Source: Planctomycetaceae bacterium UBA2671
GTDB lineage: Bacteria; Planctomycetota; Planctomycetia; Planctomycetales; Planctomycetaceae
Direction of reading: 5' to 3'
Assembly (NCBI GenBank): GCA_002359185.1
Contig: DEML01000098.1
Span: 21,003-84,766, forward strand
Length of the DNA: 63,764 nt
Shown here: positions 8,732 through 17,093 of the stretch, piece after piece
How the letters are laid out: the number at the start of each line of letters is the position of its first letter
Numbering within the stretch: the stretch's first letter is position 1
The notes under the pieces: generated by a model
The model's database searches: none
What the model saw: only the letters and a program-made list of their open reading frames with translations
Told to the model about the DNA's origin: nothing
Program-made: the position numbers and the translations under genes

Positions 8732-10536
8732 TGAATAATAGACTTGATAAAATGCTCGCGATGAATGGTCGAATCCTCAACTGGAAATTTGCTTTTCTAT
8801 TGGGAATTATCCCATTCCTGACTTCGGCTGTAACGGCAGAGGATCGCGTACGCCCTCGTGCATTGGCAATCTCACCCGATCAGTCCTGTGTAGTCTCCGC
8901 GAATCGGATTGCCGGGACACTCAGTTGCATTTCGCTGCCTGATTTCCAGCGTCTTAGCGAGGTCGAAGTCGGTAGCGAGCCTCTGGATGTTCTCTGGTTA
9001 TCCGATTCTACGGTTGCTGTCACAGTCCATCGCGAACAATGTGTGAAACTTTTTGAGCTCGATGGTTCACATCTGAAATCCTTGCGGACGATTCCATTAG
9101 CTGGCCACCCCGTCAGCATGGTGTATGCCAAAAAAGCTGATGAGTTACTGGTCTCGTTGCAACATCCGGACTCCGTTCATTGCATCAATCCTGGGACAGG
9201 AAAAGTATTGCGGAAATATCCTTGCGGAAATCTGCCCCGTTTTCTTGCACTCTCTCCGGATGAAGCCTGGTTTTGTCTCACCTGTGAATTGCCAGGCAGT
9301 CTGTATTGTTTTGACAGAAACACAAGTCAGCTGCTCAGTCGTCAGGAAGTTCACCAGACGGCCTTCAATCTCGGTCAACCGGAGTTGATTTCACCACATG
9401 AAGTTGTTGTCCCCCTGACAATCAACCGGGACTTTCCCATTACAGAAGGAAATATCACCCGGGGCTGGGCAGTCAATAATCGACTGGCTAAGTTTAAAGT
9501 CCCCTCTGGTAACGAACTTGAGCAAAGTCAATTCGGCCTTGATGTGCGGGGACATGGAGTTGCCGATTTAACGCTTGTTCGTTCCAATCCTTCCGGCTCA
9601 AGATTAGCAGTACTGGCCAGCGGAGCTCAGGAAATCATTCTCCTGAAAACAAACTCTCTGATCTGGCCAGCCTCGGGTGTCGATGATTTTGCTCCGCATT
9701 ATCTGACAGAAACTTCAGATTTACTGACCCGCATCAAAATTCCCGGTCGCCCAATCGATTTGGAATTCCTTGACGATGAAACAGTGCTGGTCGCCAATGA
9801 AATGCAGGATTCACTCTGCCAGGTTGATTTGAAGACTGGGTCGGTCATTAAAGAATTAAAACTTTCTCACTCGGATCACGAATCCGAAATTGCTCGTGGC
9901 GAACGAATCTTTTATGACGGATTGAGATCCAAAGATGGCTGGATGAGTTGTCACACGTGTCATTACGATGGACATACTTCTGGACAGATGTTCGATACGC
10001 TCAATGACGTCACTTACGATACGAAAAAGTTAACACTCTCCCTGCACGATGTGGCCAAAACCGAGCCCTGGACATGGCATGGCTGGCAGCCCGACTTGAC
10101 CGAATCGATGTCGAAATCACTGCGGGAAACCATGCACGACCCTCACCCTGCTTCTTTAGACGATTCACGTGCACTGGCGAGTTATCTGGAAACTCTCAAA
10201 CCGATTACTGCAACAAAGTTGTCCTCCTTGGTTGACCGGGAAGCTGGTCGCAAGCTTTTTTATGGGAAAGCTGGTTGCATTTCCTGTCATCAGGAGCCAG
10301 ACTTTTCCTCGGGATTACGATATGCTGTTGGTCGAGTGGAAAGTCATTCGATTTATCAGGTCTTTAATCCCCCTGCTCTGCGTGGAGTTTCCTCTCGAAG
10401 ACGATATCTGCATCACGGTCGGGCACATTCCCTCAAACAGGTCCTCACCCTTTATCATCGCCCTGAAGAGACCTCAGGAGCAGAATTGACAGAGGATGAA
10501 ATTAAACAACTCGTTAATTTCCTTTCGGGATTGTGA
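8731..10536 (+). CDS. secreted beta-propeller protein with c-type cytochrome domain
   Basis: This 601-residue protein has a signal peptide (FAFLLGIIPFLTSAVTAE) and a propeller of about 380 residues with LAISPDQ, VVSANRIAGTLS and LALSPDEAW blade motifs. A C-terminal part carries two haem-binding CxxCH motifs, CHTCH (after GWMS) and CISCH (after KAGC). The region LRGVSSRRRYLHHGRAHSL with a preceding FNPPALRG resembles the dihaem peroxidase/MauG-like family. It should work outside the cytoplasmic membrane as an electron carrier or oxidoreductase. It overlaps the DUF4159 gene upstream by one base and abuts a NagA-like gene downstream. Confidence 0.85.
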   Translation: MNNRLDKMLAMNGRILNWKFAFLLGIIPFLTSAVTAEDRVRPRALAISPDQSCVVSANRIAGTLSCISLPDFQRLSEVEVGSEPLDVLWLSDSTVAVTVHREQCVKLFELDGSHLKSLRTIPLAGHPVSMVYAKKADELLVSLQHPDSVHCINPGTGKVLRKYPCGNLPRFLALSPDEAWFCLTCELPGSLYCFDRNTSQLLSRQEVHQTAFNLGQPELISPHEVVVPLTINRDFPITEGNITRGWAVNNRLAKFKVPSGNELEQSQFGLDVRGHGVADLTLVRSNPSGSRLAVLASGAQEIILLKTNSLIWPASGVDDFAPHYLTETSDLLTRIKIPGRPIDLEFLDDETVLVANEMQDSLCQVDLKTGSVIKELKLSHSDHESEIARGERIFYDGLRSKDGWMSCHTCHYDGHTSGQMFDTLNDVTYDTKKLTLSLHDVAKTEPWTWHGWQPDLTESMSKSLRETMHDPHPASLDDSRALASYLETLKPITATKLSSLVDREAGRKLFYGKAGCISCHQEPDFSSGLRYAVGRVESHSIYQVFNPPALRGVSSRRRYLHHGRAHSLKQVLTLYHRPEETSGAELTEDEIKQLVNFLSGL

Positions 10537-10595
10537 ATTCCACGCTGCTCAATGTTCACAATCTCCAATTTTACAGAATCCCTCCGAAAGTTGTC

Positions 10596-11495
10596 ATGAT
10601 TGATCTGCAAGTTAATGGTTATGCCGGCGTCGATTTTAATTCTGATGACCTGACTCTCGAACAAGTTGAACACGCCTGTGAGATTTTGCGTCAGGATGGT
10701 GTCAAAGGAATTCTGGCCACCATCATTACCGCTGACCACGACGCGATGTGCCAGCGTCTGGCGAATATTGTGAAAATTCGAGAGCAGTCAGCATTGGCCA
10801 CTCAGATGATTATTGGCTTGCACATTGAAGGGCCGTTTCTATCACCTGTTCCCGGATACATCGGGGCTCATCCGGCAGAACATGCCTGCCCGGCTAATCT
10901 GGATTTAACAAAGAAATTCCTGGAAGCCGGGAATGGCTTGACGAGACTTTTCACTCTAGCCCCCGAACAGGATATCAATGGTGAAATCACAAGCTGGTTG
11001 AACGATCAGAAAATCCTGGTCGCAGCCGGGCATTGCAATCCAAGTCTGGATCAACTGAAAGCATCGATTGATGCGGGCCTGAAGCTGTTTACACATCTCG
11101 GAAACGGTTGTCCGATGCAGATGCATCGTCACGACAACATCATTCAAAGGGCACTCTCTTTTTCAGACAAACTCATTATTTGTTTCATCGCCGATGGCGC
11201 CCATGTCCCACTGTTTGTCCTGAAGAATTATCTTCGATGTGTGGGTATTGAACACAGTATCGTTGTTTCAGACACCATCAGTGCTGCCGGCCTGGGGCCT
11301 GGGACGTATCATCTCGCCGATCAGACAGTCGTCATTGAAGACGATTTAGTCCCTTGGGCAGAAGATCGCTCGCACTTTGTCGGCTCGGCCTGCCCATTGA
11401 AAAACATGGTCGTCAACCTGAAATCAATTGGATTAACCGCATTGGAAATTGATTGCCTTGTCCGTCACAATCCCCGGAAAATATTGGGCCTATAA
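10596..11495 (+). CDS. nagA: NagA-like N-acetylglucosamine-6-phosphate deacetylase (amidohydrolase)
   Basis: The core matches NagA: IDLQVNGYAGVDFN near the start, GLHIEGPFLS with the metal-ligand Glu, AGHCNPS, LFTHLGNGCP, the FIADGAHV segment and SDTISAAG with the catalytic Asp. At 299 residues (or 320 from a GTG at 10533 that overlaps the upstream stop as GTGA) it lacks most of the N-terminal beta-sandwich of the usual 380-residue enzyme. The THLYNAM motif of E. coli is THLGNGCP here, so the substrate may differ from GlcNAc-6-P. Context with an exported cytochrome is unusual for a sugar deacetylase. Confidence 0.75.
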   Translation: MIDLQVNGYAGVDFNSDDLTLEQVEHACEILRQDGVKGILATIITADHDAMCQRLANIVKIREQSALATQMIIGLHIEGPFLSPVPGYIGAHPAEHACPANLDLTKKFLEAGNGLTRLFTLAPEQDINGEITSWLNDQKILVAAGHCNPSLDQLKASIDAGLKLFTHLGNGCPMQMHRHDNIIQRALSFSDKLIICFIADGAHVPLFVLKNYLRCVGIEHSIVVSDTISAAGLGPGTYHLADQTVVIEDDLVPWAEDRSHFVGSACPLKNMVVNLKSIGLTALEIDCLVRHNPRKILGL

Positions 11496-11516
11496 TCCGA
11501 TTAATCGTAAGATGGA

Positions 11517-11783
11517 TTACGGATTCTCTTTCTGCTTCTGACTCACATAATCGACGATGGGCAGAATCATTCCTGCTATAATCATTTGCAACGTCAGAAT
11601 CATGACAAGCAGGATGCCAAAGATCAATTGAGCCTCGCTCAAATCCATACGCGAGATCTTATTAATCCCGATCAGCATCACAATAATTGCAAACACCCAG
11701 CACACGATCTGCCCGATCTGTACGTCAACTTGTGAGGAACTGAGCTTCCGAGTGAAAAGTTTGATCAGTTTAGACATCTTCAT
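11517..11783 (-). CDS. small two-helix membrane protein
   Basis: An 88-residue protein with a short basic N-terminus (MKMSKLIKLFTRKLSSSQ) and two hydrophobic helices, QIVCWVFAIIVMLIGI and AQLIFGILLVMILTLQMIIAGMI. It ends with a charged tail (YVSQKQKENP). A GGAAAT-rich stretch precedes the ATG. It runs opposite to both neighbours, 21 bases from the NagA-like stop, and is divergent from the GntR gene. No known family is recognised, and the assignment rests on the two helices and the positive-inside arrangement. Confidence 0.55.
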   Translation of the reverse strand: MKMSKLIKLFTRKLSSSQVDVQIGQIVCWVFAIIVMLIGINKISRMDLSEAQLIFGILLVMILTLQMIIAGMILPIVDYVSQKQKENP

Positions 11784-11969
11784 TTCCTTTCTGAATTATT
11801 ATCCGTTAGAAACCATATGAAGTGGCTCCTGCTTCTGACAACATCTTTCAGGTAACGCTGATAAGAATCAAACAGGTTTATTGGATTGATTATGGACAGA
11901 TTCCCATTCGCAGGGAATCGCAAATCAATCTTTCAAATAATTTTCCAGATTCTCATAAATTCCACTTGA

Positions 11970-12012
11970 CGTGTTCCTTCCGTACTATCACTATTAGTAC
12001 AGAAGGAACACG
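11970..12012. promoter_or_regulatory. long inverted-repeat operator at the GntR gene
   Basis: Two 18-base arms, CGTGTTCCTTCCGTACTA (11970-11987) and TAGTACAGAAGGAACACG (11995-12012), match as inverted repeats at 17 of 18 positions around a 7-base spacer. A TTGACG at 11966-11971 could be a -35 box with CACTAT 17 bases later. The right arm contains AGAAGGA, which is the likely ribosome site for the GntR start at 12015. Binding of the dimeric GntR protein here would block both transcription and, in the RNA hairpin form, translation. The role is inferred; the repeat is seen. Confidence 0.75.
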
Positions 12013-12014
12013 CA

Positions 12015-12416
12015 ATGAATTTTCAGGTGAATCCATCCAGTTCGCAACCGATTTATCGTCAGTTGTCTCAACAGATCCGCGAAGGGATTGCTCAGGGACG
12101 ACTCGCGCCAGAGGATCAACTTCCTTCGGTTCGTGAACTCTCCAAAATGCTGGTCGTGAATCCTAATACGATTGCAAAGGTTTACACAGAACTTGAACGG
12201 GAAGGCGTTTTAACAACCCGCCCGGGTCTGGGAGTGTTTGTGACGCAGCCCCGTATTGAATTGACAAAAGCGATCCGTGTGCAAAAGCTGCAGGAATCGC
12301 TGGATGCCTGTCTGACATCGGCTGTGTATCTCGGTTTCGATGCCGATGAAGTTCGCCAGATTGTGGAAGCCCGCCTCGGCAAATATCAGTGGAATCTCGT
12401 GAAGGGGAAGAAATGA
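12015..12416 (+). CDS. GntR family (YtrA subfamily) transcriptional regulator
   Basis: The 133-residue protein has a winged helix-turn-helix: PIYRQLSQQIREGIAQGRL, QLPSVRELSKMLVVNPNTI and AKVYTELEREGVLTTRPGLG. This is followed by a short helical tail (about 55 residues) instead of a ligand domain. That short form is the YtrA subfamily, which usually represses an adjoining ABC transporter operon and is released by cell-envelope or antibiotic stress. The ABC ATPase gene starts inside its stop (ATGA at 12413). The palindrome immediately upstream is its probable autoregulatory site. Confidence 0.92.
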   Translation: MNFQVNPSSSQPIYRQLSQQIREGIAQGRLAPEDQLPSVRELSKMLVVNPNTIAKVYTELEREGVLTTRPGLGVFVTQPRIELTKAIRVQKLQESLDACLTSAVYLGFDADEVRQIVEARLGKYQWNLVKGKK

Positions 12417-13372
12417 CAGACCTCGCTCAACCGGTCCCTTCTCCTGCCATCGAAGTGCAGGGTCTGACGAAATATTATGATGGTAAAGCGGTTGTCAATG
12501 ATGTCAGCTTTCAGATTCCCACCGGCTGCGTCTTCGGATTCCTCGGCTGCAACGGAGCCGGGAAATCGACCACGACGAAAATGCTGATGGGCATGGTCGT
12601 TCCCGATGCCGGCTCTGCAAAACTGCTCGGACACGAAGTCTCTACACTCGATCCTCAAGTTCGCGAACGAATCGCTTACATTGCTGAAGGACATCCGCTC
12701 TACTCCTGGATGAGTATTCGTGAGGCGATCCGCTTTACAAAACCGTTTTACAAAAGATGGAATCAGGAGTTGCTGGAACAAGTGCTGGAGCATTTCGGAC
12801 TGCCACTCACCCGCAAAATCCGCAGGCTTTCCAAAGGTCAGCAGGCTCAGGTTTCACTCGCTCTGGCGATTGCTCCTCAACCGGAGTTACTGATTCTGGA
12901 TGACCCGACATTAGGACTCGATACGGTCGTCCGTAGAGAATTCCTGGAGTCGATGATTCAAATCATCCAGCGGGAAGGCCGCACGATTATGTTTTCGTCT
13001 CACATTCTTGGTGATGTGGAACGAGTTGCGGATCGGATTGGAATTATGGTCGATGGCCGCCTGCAGGTCGATTGCACAACCGAAGAGTTCAAGCAATCTG
13101 TCAGCAAACTGGTGCTCGAATTTGATCGCCCGGTGAATGGATCGATTGTGTTTCCAGAGTGCAAAGGTGTTGTCGGCAGCCGATCGATATTGAATCAGCT
13201 GGAAGTGATTGTCGTGAATCTGAATGACGAACATCGGCTCTTGGCTGAGCGATTGGAGCCGAAGCAAATTGAAACCGAATCGATGAATCTGGAAGATTCC
13301 TTTCTGGAATATACCCGCACGAATCGGAAAAGCGTTCCTGTCTTTGTCGATCAACTCAAATCTCATTCGTGA
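12413..13372 (+). CDS. ABC transporter ATP-binding protein
   Basis: An ABC ATPase of 319 residues from the ATG that overlaps the regulator stop. It shows Walker A GCNGAGKST, a signature reading RLSKGQQAQ in place of LSGGQ, Walker B LLILDDPTLGLD and the H-loop SSHIL. The residue after the Walker B Asp is Asp rather than the usual catalytic Glu, a variation I also associate with some YtrB-like exporters. The C-terminal 90 residues are a regulatory extension. Together with the permease it probably forms an ABC-2 type exporter in the cytoplasmic membrane under control of the upstream GntR protein. Confidence 0.9.
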   Translation: MTDLAQPVPSPAIEVQGLTKYYDGKAVVNDVSFQIPTGCVFGFLGCNGAGKSTTTKMLMGMVVPDAGSAKLLGHEVSTLDPQVRERIAYIAEGHPLYSWMSIREAIRFTKPFYKRWNQELLEQVLEHFGLPLTRKIRRLSKGQQAQVSLALAIAPQPELLILDDPTLGLDTVVRREFLESMIQIIQREGRTIMFSSHILGDVERVADRIGIMVDGRLQVDCTTEEFKQSVSKLVLEFDRPVNGSIVFPECKGVVGSRSILNQLEVIVVNLNDEHRLLAERLEPKQIETESMNLEDSFLEYTRTNRKSVPVFVDQLKSHS

Positions 13373-13383
13373 AAGTCTCTCCC

Positions 13384-14046
13384 ATGTGGCCAATCACGCT
13401 CGCTTACAAAGAATTTCGACAACTGCTGCCGATACAAATCGTTGGTTTGATTCTGGTCTTACTCACAATATTCGGCATGTGTGGTATTAATATCCTGACG
13501 ATTTCAGGCAACAGTTCGACGACAGAAATCCCATTTTATAACGATACGACAGCTCAGTTTTTGCCGGCGATAGGAGCTATGCTGGCCGGGATTACCGGTT
13601 ACTGGCAAACATTATCTGAATCGATGCGCGGGACTTGGTTGTTCCTGTGGCATCGTCCGATTGCTCGATCGCGAATGACCCTGGTGAAGTTAAGTAGCGG
13701 TCTGGGGCTGATCTGGTGCGTTACCGTTTTCCCCATGCTGTTTTATGCCTTATGGGCAGGAAGCCAAGGGAGCATTGCTGCCCCATTTTTGTGGGAAAAC
13801 ACACTCATGTACTGGAAGAGTTGCTTCGGGCTCTCGATGATTTATTTGAGTTGCTATCTCTCAGGATTACGACGAGCCCGCTGGTACGGAACTCGACTTC
13901 TCCCTGTTTTAATGGCGATTTCTGCATTCTTGCTAACGACGACAACGGAATACTACGCGGGACTTTCGCTGCTGCTCATTCTCGCAATCGATGTCATATT
14001 GATCGCAGCAATTTTCACGCAATGTCATCTCGAAGATTTCTCTTAA
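13384..14046 (+). CDS. ABC-2 type permease-like membrane protein
   Basis: About 220 residues from MWPITLAYKEFRQLLP. A GTG at 13369, overlapping the ATPase stop as GTGA, is an alternative start. Hydrophobic segments are QIVGLILVLLTIFGMCGI, FLPAIGAMLAGITGYW, LGLIWCVTVFPMLFYAL, SCFGLSMIYLSCYLSG, LLPVLMAISAFLLTTTT and LSLLLILAIDVILIAAI, giving six predicted helices. It lies between the ATPase and a larger membrane protein on the same strand. The family match is by topology and context, with no signature motif, so the substrate is unknown. Confidence 0.75.
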   Translation: MWPITLAYKEFRQLLPIQIVGLILVLLTIFGMCGINILTISGNSSTTEIPFYNDTTAQFLPAIGAMLAGITGYWQTLSESMRGTWLFLWHRPIARSRMTLVKLSSGLGLIWCVTVFPMLFYALWAGSQGSIAAPFLWENTLMYWKSCFGLSMIYLSCYLSGLRRARWYGTRLLPVLMAISAFLLTTTTEYYAGLSLLLILAIDVILIAAIFTQCHLEDFS

Positions 14047-14077
14047 TCGCTTCGTATCCAGATTCGGAATTCACGAT

Positions 14078-15547
14078 ATGTCTACTGCATCAAAAACAAC
14101 CAGTTTTCCGACGAACATCATTCTGACTGCAGGGTTATCGATTCTGTATGTTGTGATTGCCATATGGGCTTATTCATTGGTGACAACTTATCTGCTGCCT
14201 CAGAAAGAAAACCATTCTCAAAGCGTGACTGCCCTGGTCGATGGGACGGTGCTGATCAATCACAGTATCTGGCATCCGAATTATTCGGACTCCTATTACA
14301 CGACACTCGAAAATGAAAAATATCAGATCAAACAATACGAATTTTTCAGTAATGGAATTTCATTAATTGGAGAGCCTCAGTATTTTTACGAGAACAACCA
14401 ATCCTCCACTCGCTCGATTTCGATCTCCAGTTTTTTAGGAAAAGAACAGAAACCTCATAACTGGTATTTCATCTACAACAGCAAGTTCCACTCAACTGGC
14501 TATTTTGTGGCTTACCATCGTAGTTCAAACCAGATCATTCACTACCTGGGACAAAAAGGATTTCAGAACTCAGTGCCCGTTCGGGAAGAGCAGTTTCCGA
14601 TTTATGGCTCAGCGATCGATCTGAAGTCTAAAATTCTGATTGTGGATGAAAACTACTACGGCTGGAGCACCTATGCGACAATTCCACAAGTTACGAGCAA
14701 TCAGAATTTTCAACGAGATGATCTTTTTCGCGACTCCGGTCTTCTATTAACCCGCGAAGGGACGGTACTGAAAATTAATTTTCTCACGGGCAAAGTCACT
14801 CCATTTCTTGAACGCAATGACATTCTCGATATGACATTGTCGAGACTCCGAAAAGATCAGTTTCCTGAAAACTGGACGACCTCAGATCGCGATGAAGAAC
14901 TTGTTGTTTCTTTTCGCACGCCCAACGCCGTACTCACCTACGGTCTGCAGACAGAAAAGTCATTTCAGGTAACGATTCCAGAAGAACTTCGAACGAAAGA
15001 TTTTACGCTGCACTATTTCCAGGAAGAAGAGCTTCTGTACGAAGTAGGAGAGCGGGACCCAAAGGTTGGAAAATATACAACCGATCTTTACTGGTCCAAT
15101 TACAGTGGAACAATTTCGCAGTTTAATGATGATCAGATCGTACGTTATTACCCACAGGATTTTGATTCGATCAAATGGATGCTGGCTAGTATTCAACCCG
15201 CTCCTCTGACCTTTCTTTCCTTCATGTTGATAGCCCCCGTACAAGAATTTAAACAGGCCTATGAACTGTCGACAACAGAAGCAGTGATGAAGTTATTTCA
15301 AATGAGCCTGCCGGTTGTCGCATTGCTCCTCGTGATTTCGATTGGACTGCTTTTCCATTACCGAAGTTTTGCGAAACATAAAAATGTGAATTCTCACTGG
15401 TGGGAATATGGATTCATTTTATTGATGGGGCCGTTTGCATACCTGATTCTTCGCTGGAGTCTGAAGTCTCAACCTGAGTTGACACCTCAAACTCAACGAA
15501 ATAACAGCATCGAAATTTTGAGACCGCTTTTGAAGCCAGTTTCTTAA
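14078..15547 (+). CDS. membrane protein linked to the ABC exporter, unknown family
   Basis: A 489-residue protein anchored by an N-terminal helix (IILTAGLSILYVVIAIWAY). A large extracytoplasmic region of about 330 residues, rich in Tyr, Ser and Asn, follows. It has LLTREGTVLKINFLTGKV and related strands suggesting a beta-rich or propeller-like fold. The C-terminus has more hydrophobic helices (FLSFMLIAPV, VVALLLVISIGLLFHY and YGFILLMGPFAYLILRW). It begins 31 bases after the permease stop on the same strand and is probably the last gene of the gntR-ABC operon. I cannot name a family. Confidence 0.65.
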   Translation: MSTASKTTSFPTNIILTAGLSILYVVIAIWAYSLVTTYLLPQKENHSQSVTALVDGTVLINHSIWHPNYSDSYYTTLENEKYQIKQYEFFSNGISLIGEPQYFYENNQSSTRSISISSFLGKEQKPHNWYFIYNSKFHSTGYFVAYHRSSNQIIHYLGQKGFQNSVPVREEQFPIYGSAIDLKSKILIVDENYYGWSTYATIPQVTSNQNFQRDDLFRDSGLLLTREGTVLKINFLTGKVTPFLERNDILDMTLSRLRKDQFPENWTTSDRDEELVVSFRTPNAVLTYGLQTEKSFQVTIPEELRTKDFTLHYFQEEELLYEVGERDPKVGKYTTDLYWSNYSGTISQFNDDQIVRYYPQDFDSIKWMLASIQPAPLTFLSFMLIAPVQEFKQAYELSTTEAVMKLFQMSLPVVALLLVISIGLLFHYRSFAKHKNVNSHWWEYGFILLMGPFAYLILRWSLKSQPELTPQTQRNNSIEILRPLLKPVS

Positions 15548-15576
15548 ACGAGAGCTTGTATCGGTCTGCAAAATGT

Positions 15577-16662
15577 CTACCAGTCATGGATTTTCTGAAT
15601 TACTAACTTCACAAGCTTGAAACTCTGCTCCAGCACGTTCTGTCTCCAGCGAATAGAACTCGGACAAAAAGCTTCTTTAAATTTTTCTTTGGCGACCAGA
15701 TATGACTTCGAATTGGCTTCATCAAAATGCGTGTAGTAATTTTCCGCACGCATCACTTTGAGCATTTTCAGTGAAGAATACGTGCCGAACTCAGCACAGA
15801 CTGAAAGTGTTTGCTGTGCAGGTGAATTTTTCATCACCCAGCGATTGATACTTCCGCGTGACTGATAGGGTGGTTCCTGGTACTTCAGATGGGAACGTAA
15901 GACCTCATCCGGAAATGTGTTCTTCAACCAGAGTTGAGTCTGTTCGTTCAGAGCCGTATCAATCAGAAATTCTCCCTGGCCAAACTTTCCCAATCCGGTA
16001 TGAAAATCGAGATGACAGCAGTGTGTTACCTCTCCTATCCAGCCTGAGAAGTTTTCTGAGAATTGCCTGGTCGTCCAATTAGGAGCATCGCCACCATAGA
16101 ATAATCCCTGTGAAAAGTGATGCTGCCCTGAAGCGATTGCAGCGAGCACTTTTCGATAGGGATGTTTCACCAACAAATTAGCGGCTTGCAACAGGAACGA
16201 GCGTTGCAATTGAGTTTGATTTTTGGGATTCAGGAATGAATCGAGTTGTCCATAAAGTTGATTTTCTTCAGTCAGATATGGCTCCCCCTGGGATAGAAAA
16301 TTACGATTGCCATCGATATTATGCTCATCCACACGCCTACCATATGCAAATCCCCACGGATTCAATGCGTGCAGCAGGATGATTCGCACATCAGGCGGTA
16401 ACTCATTCGATTTCAGATAATCAAGAGTCGCCAGTTGGACAGCCGAGCCGAAGGGTGCTTCCGCACCGTGCAAGCCACTCGAAATGATGAGAACTCGTTT
16501 TGCCTGAGGATCTCCTATCTGAGCAACATCGAGCGACAATTCTTCCTGCTCCGGCCCTTTCAGGGGATGAATTAATGAATCCATCTTTCCATGCGCCTGC
16601 TCTGTCGCTTCAAGAAATTTCTCATGTGCAATCCGATATGTGTGAAAATAAGTCGGATTCAT
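15577..16662 (-). CDS. DUF2817 family (M14-like) zinc peptidase-type protein
   Basis: The 361-residue sequence shows the DUF2817 hallmarks: IISSGLHGAEAPFGSAVQL with a His and Glu zinc pair, LLHALNPWGFAYGRRVDEHNIDGNRNF, and HCCHLDFHTGLGKFG with a further His ligand. The YHTYRIAHEKFLEAT start is also usual for the family, which is related to M14 carboxypeptidases. No signal peptide is visible, so it probably acts in the cytoplasm. It converges on the ABC operon, ending 30 bases from it. The ATG at 16662 is preceded by no strong ribosome site. Confidence 0.85.
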   Translation of the reverse strand: MNPTYFHTYRIAHEKFLEATEQAHGKMDSLIHPLKGPEQEELSLDVAQIGDPQAKRVLIISSGLHGAEAPFGSAVQLATLDYLKSNELPPDVRIILLHALNPWGFAYGRRVDEHNIDGNRNFLSQGEPYLTEENQLYGQLDSFLNPKNQTQLQRSFLLQAANLLVKHPYRKVLAAIASGQHHFSQGLFYGGDAPNWTTRQFSENFSGWIGEVTHCCHLDFHTGLGKFGQGEFLIDTALNEQTQLWLKNTFPDEVLRSHLKYQEPPYQSRGSINRWVMKNSPAQQTLSVCAEFGTYSSLKMLKVMRAENYYTHFDEANSKSYLVAKEKFKEAFCPSSIRWRQNVLEQSFKLVKLVIQKIHDW

Positions 16663-17093
16663 CGATCACCTCATTGGACACAAGTGGTCTCTACAAGAGC
16701 TGACGTAATTAGAACAAATAATATCACTGTCATAATCGTTAAACTCAAGCACGGAAAATGTCCAGTGACATGTTCATGGAATGTCAGGAAAATCCCTGCA
16801 CGTCTGCGATAAATTGCGGTTGTAGCAGTTCTCATACTGACGACTATAACGATTATAACTTCTCATTATGCCTGTATTGAAGCTAGCGTTCTGACCTGTC
16901 GATACGAATTGTGGACCGGTAGCGATTGCACTAACAACTGCATGATGCATTGCAATTCTGTTGAACTACCTCAATTCCACAAAGAAATTCCATACGGCAT
17001 TCACTTGGGTCAAGCTTCGTCAGGGATCGAGTCAGGCGAGGATTTAGGGATAGCCGATTCGGCACTCAACATTACGGTGAGTCGGAGTCTATC
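16663..17093. other. intergenic region between divergent genes
   Basis: About 430 bases separate the DUF2817 gene from the cysteine-rich gene. The short open frames inside are composition artefacts. Divergent promoters are expected here, but I see no convincing pair of -35 and -10 boxes. GGAG about 6 bases before 17094 is the probable ribosome site for the right-hand gene. Confidence 0.5.
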
